A stretch of DNA of 64,000 nt from Pararoseomonas sp. SCSIO 73927 (GTDB taxonomy: Bacteria; Pseudomonadota; Alphaproteobacteria; Acetobacterales; Acetobacteraceae): positions 3,218,501 through 3,282,500 of the forward strand of contig NZ_CP146232.1 of the NCBI RefSeq assembly GCF_037040815.1. Direction: 5' to 3'. Shown here piece by piece: positions 8,342 through 15,513 of this stretch. Position 1 is the stretch's first letter; the number at the start of each line of letters is the position of its first letter. A model generated the notes under the pieces. That model saw nothing but the letters and a program-made list of their open reading frames with translations, had not been told where the DNA came from and did no database searches. Both the position numbers and the translations under genes were made by a program.

Positions 8342-9016
8342 TCAGCCGATCCTGACAACGTCCATCACGCCGAGTCCCGCCTCGGTCGTCATCACGAAGC
8401 GCTGGGCGTAGAACCGCCATCCGTAGCCCTTGCGGATCCCCATCACGGTGGCGCGCTCCTTGTCACTGTTGCGATAGTGGGACGGCTCGAAAATCGTTCC
8501 CTGCCCGAGAGCATTGCCCGCCATCGTGTGCTGGTCGGTGGATTGCTGTTGCAGGCTGATCTGGCCGGAATCCGAGGCGTTGGTGTGCATGACCGACTGC
8601 GCGCCGGTGGAGCTGGGCGATCCGACCGCGAAGCTGCACCCGCTCATCTCGGCCGTGAACATGATGTCGGCCTTGGTGCCGAGCGTTTTCACCCGGCCGC
8701 TGTTGAGGATGTAAGGGGCGATGTAGCAGTGGAGCGCCTGCGCATCCCCGGCCGATGCCCACTTTACGGTGAACCGCTTCGTCGCCTTACTCCTCTCGCT
8801 GTCGCCGCCGAACTTGGCCATGAGCTGGCCGAGGCCGACGCGGTTGCGCGGCCGGTGCGGCGTGTAGCCGTCGGAATCGTCCCGCAGCGTCACGCGGACC
8901 GTGCCGTCGCTCAGCAGATGGGGCGGCTTCGGATCCCACAGGGGCATGTCCAGCGCGAGAGCGTAGTGACGAAGGAACGCGAGCGGATCGCGCTTCAGTT
9001 CCTCGATCGCTGTCAT
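8342..9016 (-). CDS. Orphan protein with BLF1/CNF1-like deamidase active-site pattern
   Basis: 224 residues from ATG 9016 (an in-frame start at 9067 adds 17 residues that look non-conserved). At residues 121-127 it reads TAEMSGC and His144 follows. Burkholderia lethal factor 1 and CNF1 glutamine deamidases use an LSGC motif; in BLF1, Thr88, Cys94 and His106 are catalytic, giving the same Thr-to-Cys spacing of six. The hydrophobic lead-in (ADIMF against BLF1's VDMLFF, from memory), the Gly after the Cys strand, and a downstream block around residues 193-212 (ATVMGIRKG...YAQRF) also resemble BLF1. BLF1 deamidates eIF4A and blocks host translation. No signal peptide, secretion gene or obvious immunity partner is adjacent. 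GC is about 60% in lines counted, against above 70% around it, consistent with transfer. Homology is inferred from motifs only. Confidence 0.6.
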   Translation of the reverse strand: MTAIEELKRDPLAFLRHYALALDMPLWDPKPPHLLSDGTVRVTLRDDSDGYTPHRPRNRVGLGQLMAKFGGDSERSKATKRFTVKWASAGDAQALHCYIAPYILNSGRVKTLGTKADIMFTAEMSGCSFAVGSPSSTGAQSVMHTNASDSGQISLQQQSTDQHTMAGNALGQGTIFEPSHYRNSDKERATVMGIRKGYGWRFYAQRFVMTTEAGLGVMDVVRIG

Positions 9017-9228
9017 CCTGTCCTCCCCGATTTGCCCCGCGCCGCCGCTATCGTGGCGATGACGCAACGGTATAGAGCAGGAACCGGACCGGATTGGCCA
9101 GCACTCCTTGACCGGCGGCGGCCCGCCCGTTCGGGCAGGCGCCTCCCTCCGATCCGGTTGCTAGTGGCGGGATGTCCTTGCCGCGCCCCGCCCGGGACAT
9201 CCGGATCGTTGGGCGCAGCGCCTCGGCA

Positions 9229-10257
9229 TCAGAGAAAGTCCCGCAGCAGGGCGACGAGCGGCTTGTCCGCCGGCGGCATGGCGTAGTCCGCCAGCCTGTT
9301 CGGCCGCACCCAGGCCAGGGCCTGGCCTTCGCGCCCCTCCGGCGTGCCGTTCCAGCGGCGGCAGAGGTAGAGCGGCATCAGCAGGTGCCTGCCACCCCTG
9401 TCCGAGGGCAGGGGATGGGAGGCGAAGGCGAAGGGCGCGAGGCAGGCGGCGGAGACGTCGATCCCCAGCTCCTCGTGCAGCTCGCGGATCAGCGCATCCT
9501 CCGGCGTCTCCCCGGGGGCGAGCTTCCCGCCGGGGAATTCCCAGAGCCCGGCCATGGGCTTGCCCTCCGGCCGACGGGCGAGGAGCACGCGGCCGTCGGA
9601 ATCGATCAGCGCGCAGGCGGCCACCAGCAGCAGGTTGGCGCCCTGCGCCGGGGCCGGGGTTGCGGCGGGCGCTCCCGGCTCCGGCACCGTCTTCGGCAAC
9701 GGCTCCGGGGCGGCAGAGAGCTCGGCCCGCCCGGCGCGGAAGCGGCGCACGGGCAGGCGGGCGTTGCGGGCGGTGAAGTCCTGCTCCGCCATCCCGTCCT
9801 CGAGGAAGCCGATCCGCGCCAGTACGGCGGCGGAGCGCGCGTTCTCCTCCAGCACGGAGGCGTGGATCACGTCGATGTCGAGGTTGGCCAGCGCCCAGCG
9901 CGCCACCCGCCCCGCGGCCTCCGGCCCGATTCCCTGGCCCCAGTGGCGGCGGCCCACCCAGTAGCCCAGCTCCGCGTGACGCGGGGCGTCGCGGGCGGTG
10001 GTGAGGCCGACGCAGCCCACCAGCGCGCCGTCCCGCTCCACCGCGAGATGCCAGGCCGTGCCCGCCTCGATCTGGGCGCGGGTGGAGGCGATCCATTCCT
10101 CCGCCAGCTCGCGCGAGTAAGGGAAGGGGACGCGCGCCAGCATGCGCGCCACCTCCCAGTCATTCACCAGCCGATGGAGCTGGGGCGCGTCCACCGCGCG
10201 CAGGGCGCGCAGCGTCAGCGGTCCGGCCCCAAGTGGCGCGAAGATCGCGTCGGACAC
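9229..10257 (-). CDS. GNAT acetyltransferase fused to Nudix hydrolase
   Basis: 342 residues from GTG 10257, with GGAGG nine bases upstream. Residues 10-175 form a RimJ/RimL-type GNAT domain (LGYWVGRRHWGQGIGPEAA is the acetyl-CoA loop, ENARSAAVLARIGF the conserved helix). A Pro/Ala linker (about 180-205) leads to a Nudix domain (210-342) with the full box GGKLAPGETPEDALIRELHEELGI pattern (GX5EX7REUXEEXGU), of the MutT/8-oxo-dGTP type. MutT-like activity would cleanse oxidised nucleotides; the acetyl acceptor is unknown. It lies 33 bp downstream of rne on the same strand and could be co-transcribed with it. Confidence 0.92.
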   Translation of the reverse strand: MSDAIFAPLGAGPLTLRALRAVDAPQLHRLVNDWEVARMLARVPFPYSRELAEEWIASTRAQIEAGTAWHLAVERDGALVGCVGLTTARDAPRHAELGYWVGRRHWGQGIGPEAAGRVARWALANLDIDVIHASVLEENARSAAVLARIGFLEDGMAEQDFTARNARLPVRRFRAGRAELSAAPEPLPKTVPEPGAPAATPAPAQGANLLLVAACALIDSDGRVLLARRPEGKPMAGLWEFPGGKLAPGETPEDALIRELHEELGIDVSAACLAPFAFASHPLPSDRGGRHLLMPLYLCRRWNGTPEGREGQALAWVRPNRLADYAMPPADKPLVALLRDFL

Positions 10258-10290
10258 CCTAGCGCCTCCCCGTCAGGGGCAGCGCCGGGG

Positions 10291-13200
10291 TCAGCGGCGC
10301 CACCACCCCTTCTTCGCCGGGGCAGCCGGGGCGTCCTCGGCGCCGAGCAGGACGGGCTGCACGATGGCGCCCGCCACGGGCTCCGCCGGGGCTGCGTCGG
10401 CCGGGGCTGCCTCGGTCGGGGCTGCCTCGGTCGGGGCTGCTGCCTGGGCCGGGGTCGCCTCGGCCTGAGCCGCCTCGACCGGCGCCGTCGGCGCGGCCTC
10501 GGACGTCACCTCGGGCTCGGCGCGGCGGGTGGCCTCGGCCGGCCCCTCGCCATGAGGGGGGGCGGAGAGGTTCTCGAGAGCGGCCTCCTCCGCCCCGGCA
10601 TCCGCCGGAGCCTCCGCGGGCAGGGGCGCCTCGCCGATCGGGATTTCCCGCACGCTGCGCGGCGGCGTCCCGGTGGCCGACGTCTCGGCGGAGGCCTCCG
10701 CCGCGTCCATCGCGTCCATCAGCGCGTCGTCGATCCCGGCGAAGGGATCGGCGGGGGTGGGGCCGGCGTAGCGCGGCGCCTCGTCGCGCGGTGCCTCGTC
10801 CTCGCGGCGGAAGCGGCTGCCGCCACGGCGGCCGCGGCGGCCGCGGCGGCCATCGCCCTCGGGCCGCTCCTCGGGGGCACGCGGCGCGGCCCCGGCATCG
10901 GTCTCCCCGAGCTCGGCCTCCCCGACGCTGGCTTCCCCGACACTCGATTCTCCGACACTGGCTTCCCCGAGATTGGCGTCCCCAGCGGCGGACTCATCCG
11001 CGCCCTCCTCAGCGGCGGGGGAGGACTCGGACTCGCCCTCCTCGGTCCCGTTGGCCTCGCCGGGCGCGCCGTCCTCGCGGCGGCCACCCCGGCGGCGGCG
11101 GCGGCGGCGGCGGCCGCGCTCCCCGTTGCCCTCGCCCGAGCCGTCCTCGGCCGTCTCGCCCGAGCCTCCATTGCCCAAGGTCCCGTTCACGGCCACCTCG
11201 GCGGTCCCGACCTCGTCCTCCTCGTCCTCGACGCTCGGGAGGAAGACCGGCTCAGGCGCGTAGTCCATCCGCAGCGCGGGCGCGGCGGTGCTGGCGGGCA
11301 CCTGCTGCGTCTGCGGGCGGGTGCGGTCGATCCGGTGGGCGGCCGCCGTCATCTCCGCGTCGGGCTCGAAGACCACGCACATCGCGTAGCGCGCCTCGGT
11401 GGCGCCCAGGCGCTCCCGCTTGCGGTTGAGGATGTGCATGGCCACAGCCGGGGAGCAGTGCACCACGATCTCGGCGGCGCGGCGCTTGGCGCCCTCCTCC
11501 TCGATGGCGCGCAGCACGTGCAGGGCGGAGCTCTCGTCGGAGCGGACGATGCCCAGCCCCTGGCAGTGCGGGCAGGTGACGAAGGAGTGCTCCGTCAGGC
11601 TCGGCCGCAGCCGCTGGCGGGACATTTCCAGCAGGCCGAAGTGGGAGATGCGGCCGACCTGGATGCGCGCGCGGTCCTGCTGCAGCGCCTCCTTGATGCG
11701 GCGCTCCACCATCGCGTCGTGGCGGCTGCTCTCCATGTCGATGAAGTCGATCACGATGAGGCCGGCGAGGTCGCGCAGGCGGAGCTGGCGGGCGATCTCG
11801 TCCGCCGCCTCCAGGTTCGTCCGCAGCGCCGTGTCCTCGATGTGGCGGTCGCGGGTGGCGCGGCCGGAGTTCACGTCGATGGAGACGAGCGCCTCGGTCT
11901 GGTTGATCACGATGTAGCCGCCGGAGCGGAGCTGCACGGTCGGCGACATCATCGCGTCCAGCTGCTGCTCCACGCCCATGCGGGCGAAGAGCGGCATGCC
12001 GGGGTCGCGGTGCAGCTTAATCTTGCGCTCGTTCTGCGGCATCAGGGCGCGGGTGAAGTCGCGCGCCTGGCGGAAGGCGTCTTCGCCCTCGATCTGGATC
12101 TCCTCGATATCCTTCGAGAAGTTGTCGCGGAGAGACCGCTTGAGGAGGTCGGCCTCCTCATAGACCAGGGCGGGCGCCATGGACTTCAGCGTGCGCTCGC
12201 GGATGCTGTCCCAGAGGCTCAGAAGGTACTCGCAGTCCCGCCGGATCTCCGGCTTGGGCCGCTGGGCGCCGGCGGTGCGGACGATGATGCCCATGCCCTT
12301 GGGCAGGCCCACCTCGTCGATCACCTCGCGCAGGCGCTTGCGGTCCGAGGCGGAGGAGATCTTGCGGGAGACGCCGCCGCCCTTGGGCGAGTTCGGCATC
12401 AGCACGGAGAAGCGGCCGGGCAGGGAGATGTAGGTGGTCAGCGCCGCGCCCTTGTTGCCGCGCTCCTCCTTCACGACCTGGACGAGGATGATCTGCCGGC
12501 GGCGGATCACCTCCTGGATCTTGTAGTGGCGCAGGAAACGGGAGGGGATGCGGCGCTCGCGCCGCTCCTCGTCGCCCTCGCCCTCGGAGCCCTCGTCGGA
12601 GTCGCGGGAATCGCCGCCCACCGTCTCCGGCGGGGTCTCGTCCTCGGTCACCGTCTCCACCTCGCCGTCCTCGGCGGAGGCTCCATCCGAAGCCCCGGTG
12701 GCCATCGGCTCGGCAACGGGGTCGCCCTCGCTCACCCGGTCCACGTGCATGGTCATCGGCTGCGCGCGGGGCGGGGAGAGCGGGGCGCCGTCCTCGCCGG
12801 CCGTCTCGCCCGGGTTGGTATCGGGGGTAGGATTGGCCGCGGTATCGGCCTCGACATCCGTGGGGAGCTCGGTGGCGGGCTCCGGCGCGGGGGAGGGGGC
12901 CTCCTCCAGCGTGGCGGCCGTCGCGCCCGTCTCGTCCAGCGTCTCGCCCGCGGCGGGCGTCTCCGCGGCGGCATCGGCGCTCTCGGAAGTCCCTGCGGCC
13001 TTCCCGGCCCGCCTCTCGCGGCGGATCAGGTCGGCGTCGTCGTTCGGCGCCAGCCGCTCGGCGGCGGTCTCGATCTCGTCCTCGGGGTCCTCGTCCTCAT
13101 CCTCCTGGGCCTGCATCTCCAGCAGGCGCTGACGGTCGGCGACGGGGATCTGGTAGTAGTCCGGGTGGATCTCGCCGAAGGCGAGGAAGCCGTGGCGGTT

Positions 13201-13389
13201 GCCGCCGTACTCGACGAAGGCGGCCTGGAGGCTCGGCTCCACGCGGACGATCTTGGCGAGGTAGATGTTGCCCTTCAGCGGGCGGCGGTTCTGGGTCTCG
13301 AGGTCGAAATCCTCAAGACGGTTGCCGTCCAGCACCACCACCCGCGTCTCTTCGGGGTGGGATGCATCGATCAGCATGCGCTTGGTCAT
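10291..13389 (-). CDS. rne: Ribonuclease E/G family endoribonuclease
   Basis: 1032 residues from ATG 13389 (a GTG four codons upstream is possible). It is the central endonuclease of mRNA decay and rRNA processing. Residues 1-95 begin the S1 domain (GNIYLAKIVRVEPSLQAAF); a long acidic disordered insert (about 95-285) splits it, as in other alphaproteobacteria; S1 resumes at RFLRHYKIQEVI. The catalytic DNase I-like domain carries SIDVNSGRA and IVIDFIDM (metal-binding Asp residues), and the Zn-link Cys pair is in CPHCQGLG. From about residue 690 onward the protein is a low-complexity Arg-, Glu-, Ala- and Pro-rich tail, the expected degradosome scaffold and RNA-binding region, with several tandem repeats. 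Confidence 0.96.
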   Translation of the reverse strand: MTKRMLIDASHPEETRVVVLDGNRLEDFDLETQNRRPLKGNIYLAKIVRVEPSLQAAFVEYGGNRHGFLAFGEIHPDYYQIPVADRQRLLEMQAQEDEDEDPEDEIETAAERLAPNDDADLIRRERRAGKAAGTSESADAAAETPAAGETLDETGATAATLEEAPSPAPEPATELPTDVEADTAANPTPDTNPGETAGEDGAPLSPPRAQPMTMHVDRVSEGDPVAEPMATGASDGASAEDGEVETVTEDETPPETVGGDSRDSDEGSEGEGDEERRERRIPSRFLRHYKIQEVIRRRQIILVQVVKEERGNKGAALTTYISLPGRFSVLMPNSPKGGGVSRKISSASDRKRLREVIDEVGLPKGMGIIVRTAGAQRPKPEIRRDCEYLLSLWDSIRERTLKSMAPALVYEEADLLKRSLRDNFSKDIEEIQIEGEDAFRQARDFTRALMPQNERKIKLHRDPGMPLFARMGVEQQLDAMMSPTVQLRSGGYIVINQTEALVSIDVNSGRATRDRHIEDTALRTNLEAADEIARQLRLRDLAGLIVIDFIDMESSRHDAMVERRIKEALQQDRARIQVGRISHFGLLEMSRQRLRPSLTEHSFVTCPHCQGLGIVRSDESSALHVLRAIEEEGAKRRAAEIVVHCSPAVAMHILNRKRERLGATEARYAMCVVFEPDAEMTAAAHRIDRTRPQTQQVPASTAAPALRMDYAPEPVFLPSVEDEEDEVGTAEVAVNGTLGNGGSGETAEDGSGEGNGERGRRRRRRRRGGRREDGAPGEANGTEEGESESSPAAEEGADESAAGDANLGEASVGESSVGEASVGEAELGETDAGAAPRAPEERPEGDGRRGRRGRRGGSRFRREDEAPRDEAPRYAGPTPADPFAGIDDALMDAMDAAEASAETSATGTPPRSVREIPIGEAPLPAEAPADAGAEEAALENLSAPPHGEGPAEATRRAEPEVTSEAAPTAPVEAAQAEATPAQAAAPTEAAPTEAAPADAAPAEPVAGAIVQPVLLGAEDAPAAPAKKGWWRR
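10391..10442 (-). repeat. 15-bp tandem repeat in the RNase E C-terminal tail
   Basis: The unit GGGGCTGCCTCGGTC recurs at least three times with few changes, encoding Ala/Pro/Thr/Glu-rich pentapeptides (APTEA type) in the disordered scaffold region of RNase E. The repeats preserve frame and probably arose by slippage. Confidence 0.7.
10901..10985 (-). repeat. Degenerate 15-bp repeat encoding GEASV-type pentapeptides
   Basis: About five 15-bp units differing at a few positions encode LGEASVGESSVGEASVGEA-like sequence in the RNase E tail. The acidic pentapeptides flank an Arg-rich tract (near 11090-11120, made of GGC/CGG-rich codons), giving alternating acidic and basic blocks. Confidence 0.7.
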
Positions 13390-14040
13390 GGAAGGCGTCA
13401 CTCCGCGCCGCGCGGGGCCCGTGGCAGCCGGCGGCGTCGAGGGTTGGCGGAGCGGGAAAGGCGGGGCGCGGGGCTGAGCGAAGCATCGCCGTCATCCGTC
13501 CTCTCTCCCGTACGGGCATCCGGGGATGCCCCAATGGTTTCGGCGTGCCGTGCGCGACCCCTTAGGCGCGGCCATACGGCGCGCGGGCGGGCCGGCGACT
13601 GGCGCGTTGCGGTCCATGGCCCCCGGGATCCCCCGTTCTCGGGATCTCCATCGGGGGCGATCGGCCCTGCCGCGCCGCATGGCGCGCGCCGGGGAAGGAT
13701 GTTCTCCCGCCCGCCCCCCGGGCCGGCGCGCGGCCGGAATCCGGCTCTGGCGACGGCCCCTGCCAGGGCGATACGGGGCGGGCGTCCTGTTGAGAAGGAC
13801 CGGCGGCCCTGCTACGGCCGCGCCCGAAACCCTCCACCGGCGGCGTGCCGCCGGGGCAACTCACCATACGCAGGGGGTGGGCAGGGGGCAAGGCGCTGTG
13901 TGCGGCAGGACACACCGGCGGGCGAAGCGCCCCGTTTCCCTCCGTCACGCTTCAACCGCAATCCCGGTGCTACGATGTGCCGGTGATGCGGCGCATCGGG
14001 GGATGCGCCGAACGTACCGGGGATTGGGGGCTTGAGGGGG
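13390..14040. other. 651-bp non-coding region between rne and the amidase gene
   Basis: No ORF here has a recognisable protein or a good ribosome site; the open frames seen are shadows produced by high GC. It should contain the long 5' leader of rne (minus) and the promoter of the amidase (plus). Two perfect hairpins are visible: 13514-13531 (GGGCATC, loop of four, GATGCCC) on the rne side and 13989-14010 (CGGCGCATC, loop GGGG, GATGCGCCG) about 30 bp before the amidase start. RNase E autoregulation through its leader is established in E. coli; whether it applies here is inference. Confidence 0.5.
13989..14010 (+). promoter_or_regulatory. Perfect 9-bp hairpin in the amidase leader
   Basis: A nine-base stem with a GGGG loop ends 30 bp before the amidase ATG. 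It has no T-run after it, so it is not an intrinsic terminator; it could be a leader RNA structure or part of a protein-binding dyad. Confidence 0.45.
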
Positions 14041-15162
14041 ATGGGACCGACTCTTCCGCGCCGCGGCCTGCTGGTCGCCGCGCTCGCCGCGCTGGCGGCA
14101 CCCGGCCTGGCGGCCGCCGAATCGGCGAGCCTGGGCGGGGATGGCGGGGCCGCCCGCTTGGTTCTGCCCGGCGCCGCCGGTAGCGCCTGGCGCCTGACCG
14201 CCGCTTCCCGGCCAGCGCGCCTAGTCCTCAGCCTGCCCAGCCACGACTGGGAGGGGCCGCGGAGCCTGCACGGCGCCGGCCCCGTCCGCGCCGCGAGCTG
14301 GGACGCCCGCGCCCGGCGGCTGGTGATCGACCTTTCCGGCCCCGTGGCGATGCCGGATGTCTCGAGGGAAGGGGGGGCGCTCGTCCTCTCTATCCGCCCG
14401 GGGCCTGCCGCCGCCTTCGCGCGCATGGCCGGGCCCGGCCGCCCGATCGCCACGGGCCAGGGGGCGCCGCGCCCTGTGGTGGTGCTGGACCCCGGCCATG
14501 GCGGCAAGGACCCCGGCACCATCGGCGCCACCGGCACCTATGAGAAGCGCATCGTCCTCGCCGCCGCGCAGGAGATGAAGCGGCGGCTGGAGGCGGGCGG
14601 GCGGTGCCGCGTCCTCCTCACCCGTAGTCGCGACACCTTCGTGCCGCTGGCCCGGCGGGTGGAGTTCGCCCGCCGCAGCCGGGCGGTGCTCTTCGTCTCC
14701 ATCCACGCGGATTCCGCGCCCGGCGCGCGGGGCGCGAGCGTCTACACCCTCTCGGAGACCGCCTCCGACGCGCTCTCGGCCGCGCTCGCCCGGCGGGAGA
14801 ACGCGGCGGATTCGGCCGGCGGGCTGAACCTGCCCCCCGTGCCGGCGGACGTGCAGCGCATCCTCCTCAGCCTCGTGCGGCAGGAGACGCGGCAGGGCTC
14901 CGCACGGCTGGCGGGCATGGCGGTCAGCGCGCTGCGCCCGCGCGTGCCGCTGCTGCCGAACACCCACCGCCAGGCCGCCTTCGCCGTGCTGAAGTCGCCC
15001 GACGTGCCCTCCATGCTGGTGGAGATCGGCTTCCTCTCGGACCGGCGGGACGAGGCGCAGCTGAAGCGGCCGGAGCACCGGGCGGTGGTGGCCGCCGCCC
15101 TCGCTGGGGCGGTGGAGGACTACCTGGAGCGCCCGGGGCTGGGCGTGGCCTCCGTGGGATAG
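14041..15162 (+). CDS. amiC: N-acetylmuramoyl-L-alanine amidase (AmiC-like)
   Basis: 373 residues from ATG 14041 (TTG 14032 is also in frame). The N-terminus LPRRGLLVAALAALAA is a Tat-like signal, as in E. coli AmiC. An AMIN domain (about 30-125) precedes an Amidase_3 domain (about 145-365) with zinc ligands in LDPGHGGKDPG, a Glu in TYEKRIV, SIHADS, and the catalytic Glu in VEIGFLSDRRDE. It cleaves the lactyl-amide between MurNAc and the stem peptide during daughter-cell separation. The neighbours rne (divergent) and mrcA (downstream) match conserved alphaproteobacterial order. Confidence 0.93.
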   Translation: MGPTLPRRGLLVAALAALAAPGLAAAESASLGGDGGAARLVLPGAAGSAWRLTAASRPARLVLSLPSHDWEGPRSLHGAGPVRAASWDARARRLVIDLSGPVAMPDVSREGGALVLSIRPGPAAAFARMAGPGRPIATGQGAPRPVVVLDPGHGGKDPGTIGATGTYEKRIVLAAAQEMKRRLEAGGRCRVLLTRSRDTFVPLARRVEFARRSRAVLFVSIHADSAPGARGASVYTLSETASDALSAALARRENAADSAGGLNLPPVPADVQRILLSLVRQETRQGSARLAGMAVSALRPRVPLLPNTHRQAAFAVLKSPDVPSMLVEIGFLSDRRDEAQLKRPEHRAVVAAALAGAVEDYLERPGLGVASVG

Positions 15163-15513
15163 GGGGAGGGCACCATGGCACCGGGGCCACAGGGGCGGGG
15201 GAACCGCCGGGCCGGGAAAACCGGGGCGCCGCGGGCGGGTTGAACGCCCTGATCCCCGCGCGGGGGTGGGGCGACGCACCGGCGGGGGCGGCCTTCCGCC
15301 ATCCGGTGCTAGGGAGAGGGTTGGCAAAAGGGGCACGGGCCTGTCATTCGCCCCCGCGCCGCGCCAGTTGCTAGATGAGTGTCGAGGCCGCCCCGGATGG
15401 TGGTGGCCATGAGGATGGGAATGGCTTCCAGAGATCTCCGCGCCGAACGCCCCCTGGTGGGCGAGCGCCGCCCCCGGGACGGCTCCGCTCCCGCGGACCA
15501 CAACGGGGATCCC
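15163..15513. other. Intergenic region upstream of PBP1A
   Basis: This gap holds no supported gene. In-frame starts for PBP1A occur at 15379 (GTG), 15421 (ATG) and 15514 (ATG). The sequence TTGCTAGATGAG near 15368-15379 contains a TAGATG that could serve as a -10 element; if so the GTG at 15379 is too close and a later start is used. No terminator for the amidase gene was recognised. Confidence 0.4.

Noticed and set aside
9172..13986. Open frame of 1604 codons on the plus strand
   Set aside because: It lies antisense to the GNAT-Nudix and RNase E genes, whose domains are unambiguous. Its composition (runs of Arg, Gly, Leu, Val, His) is what high GC produces on the shadow strand.
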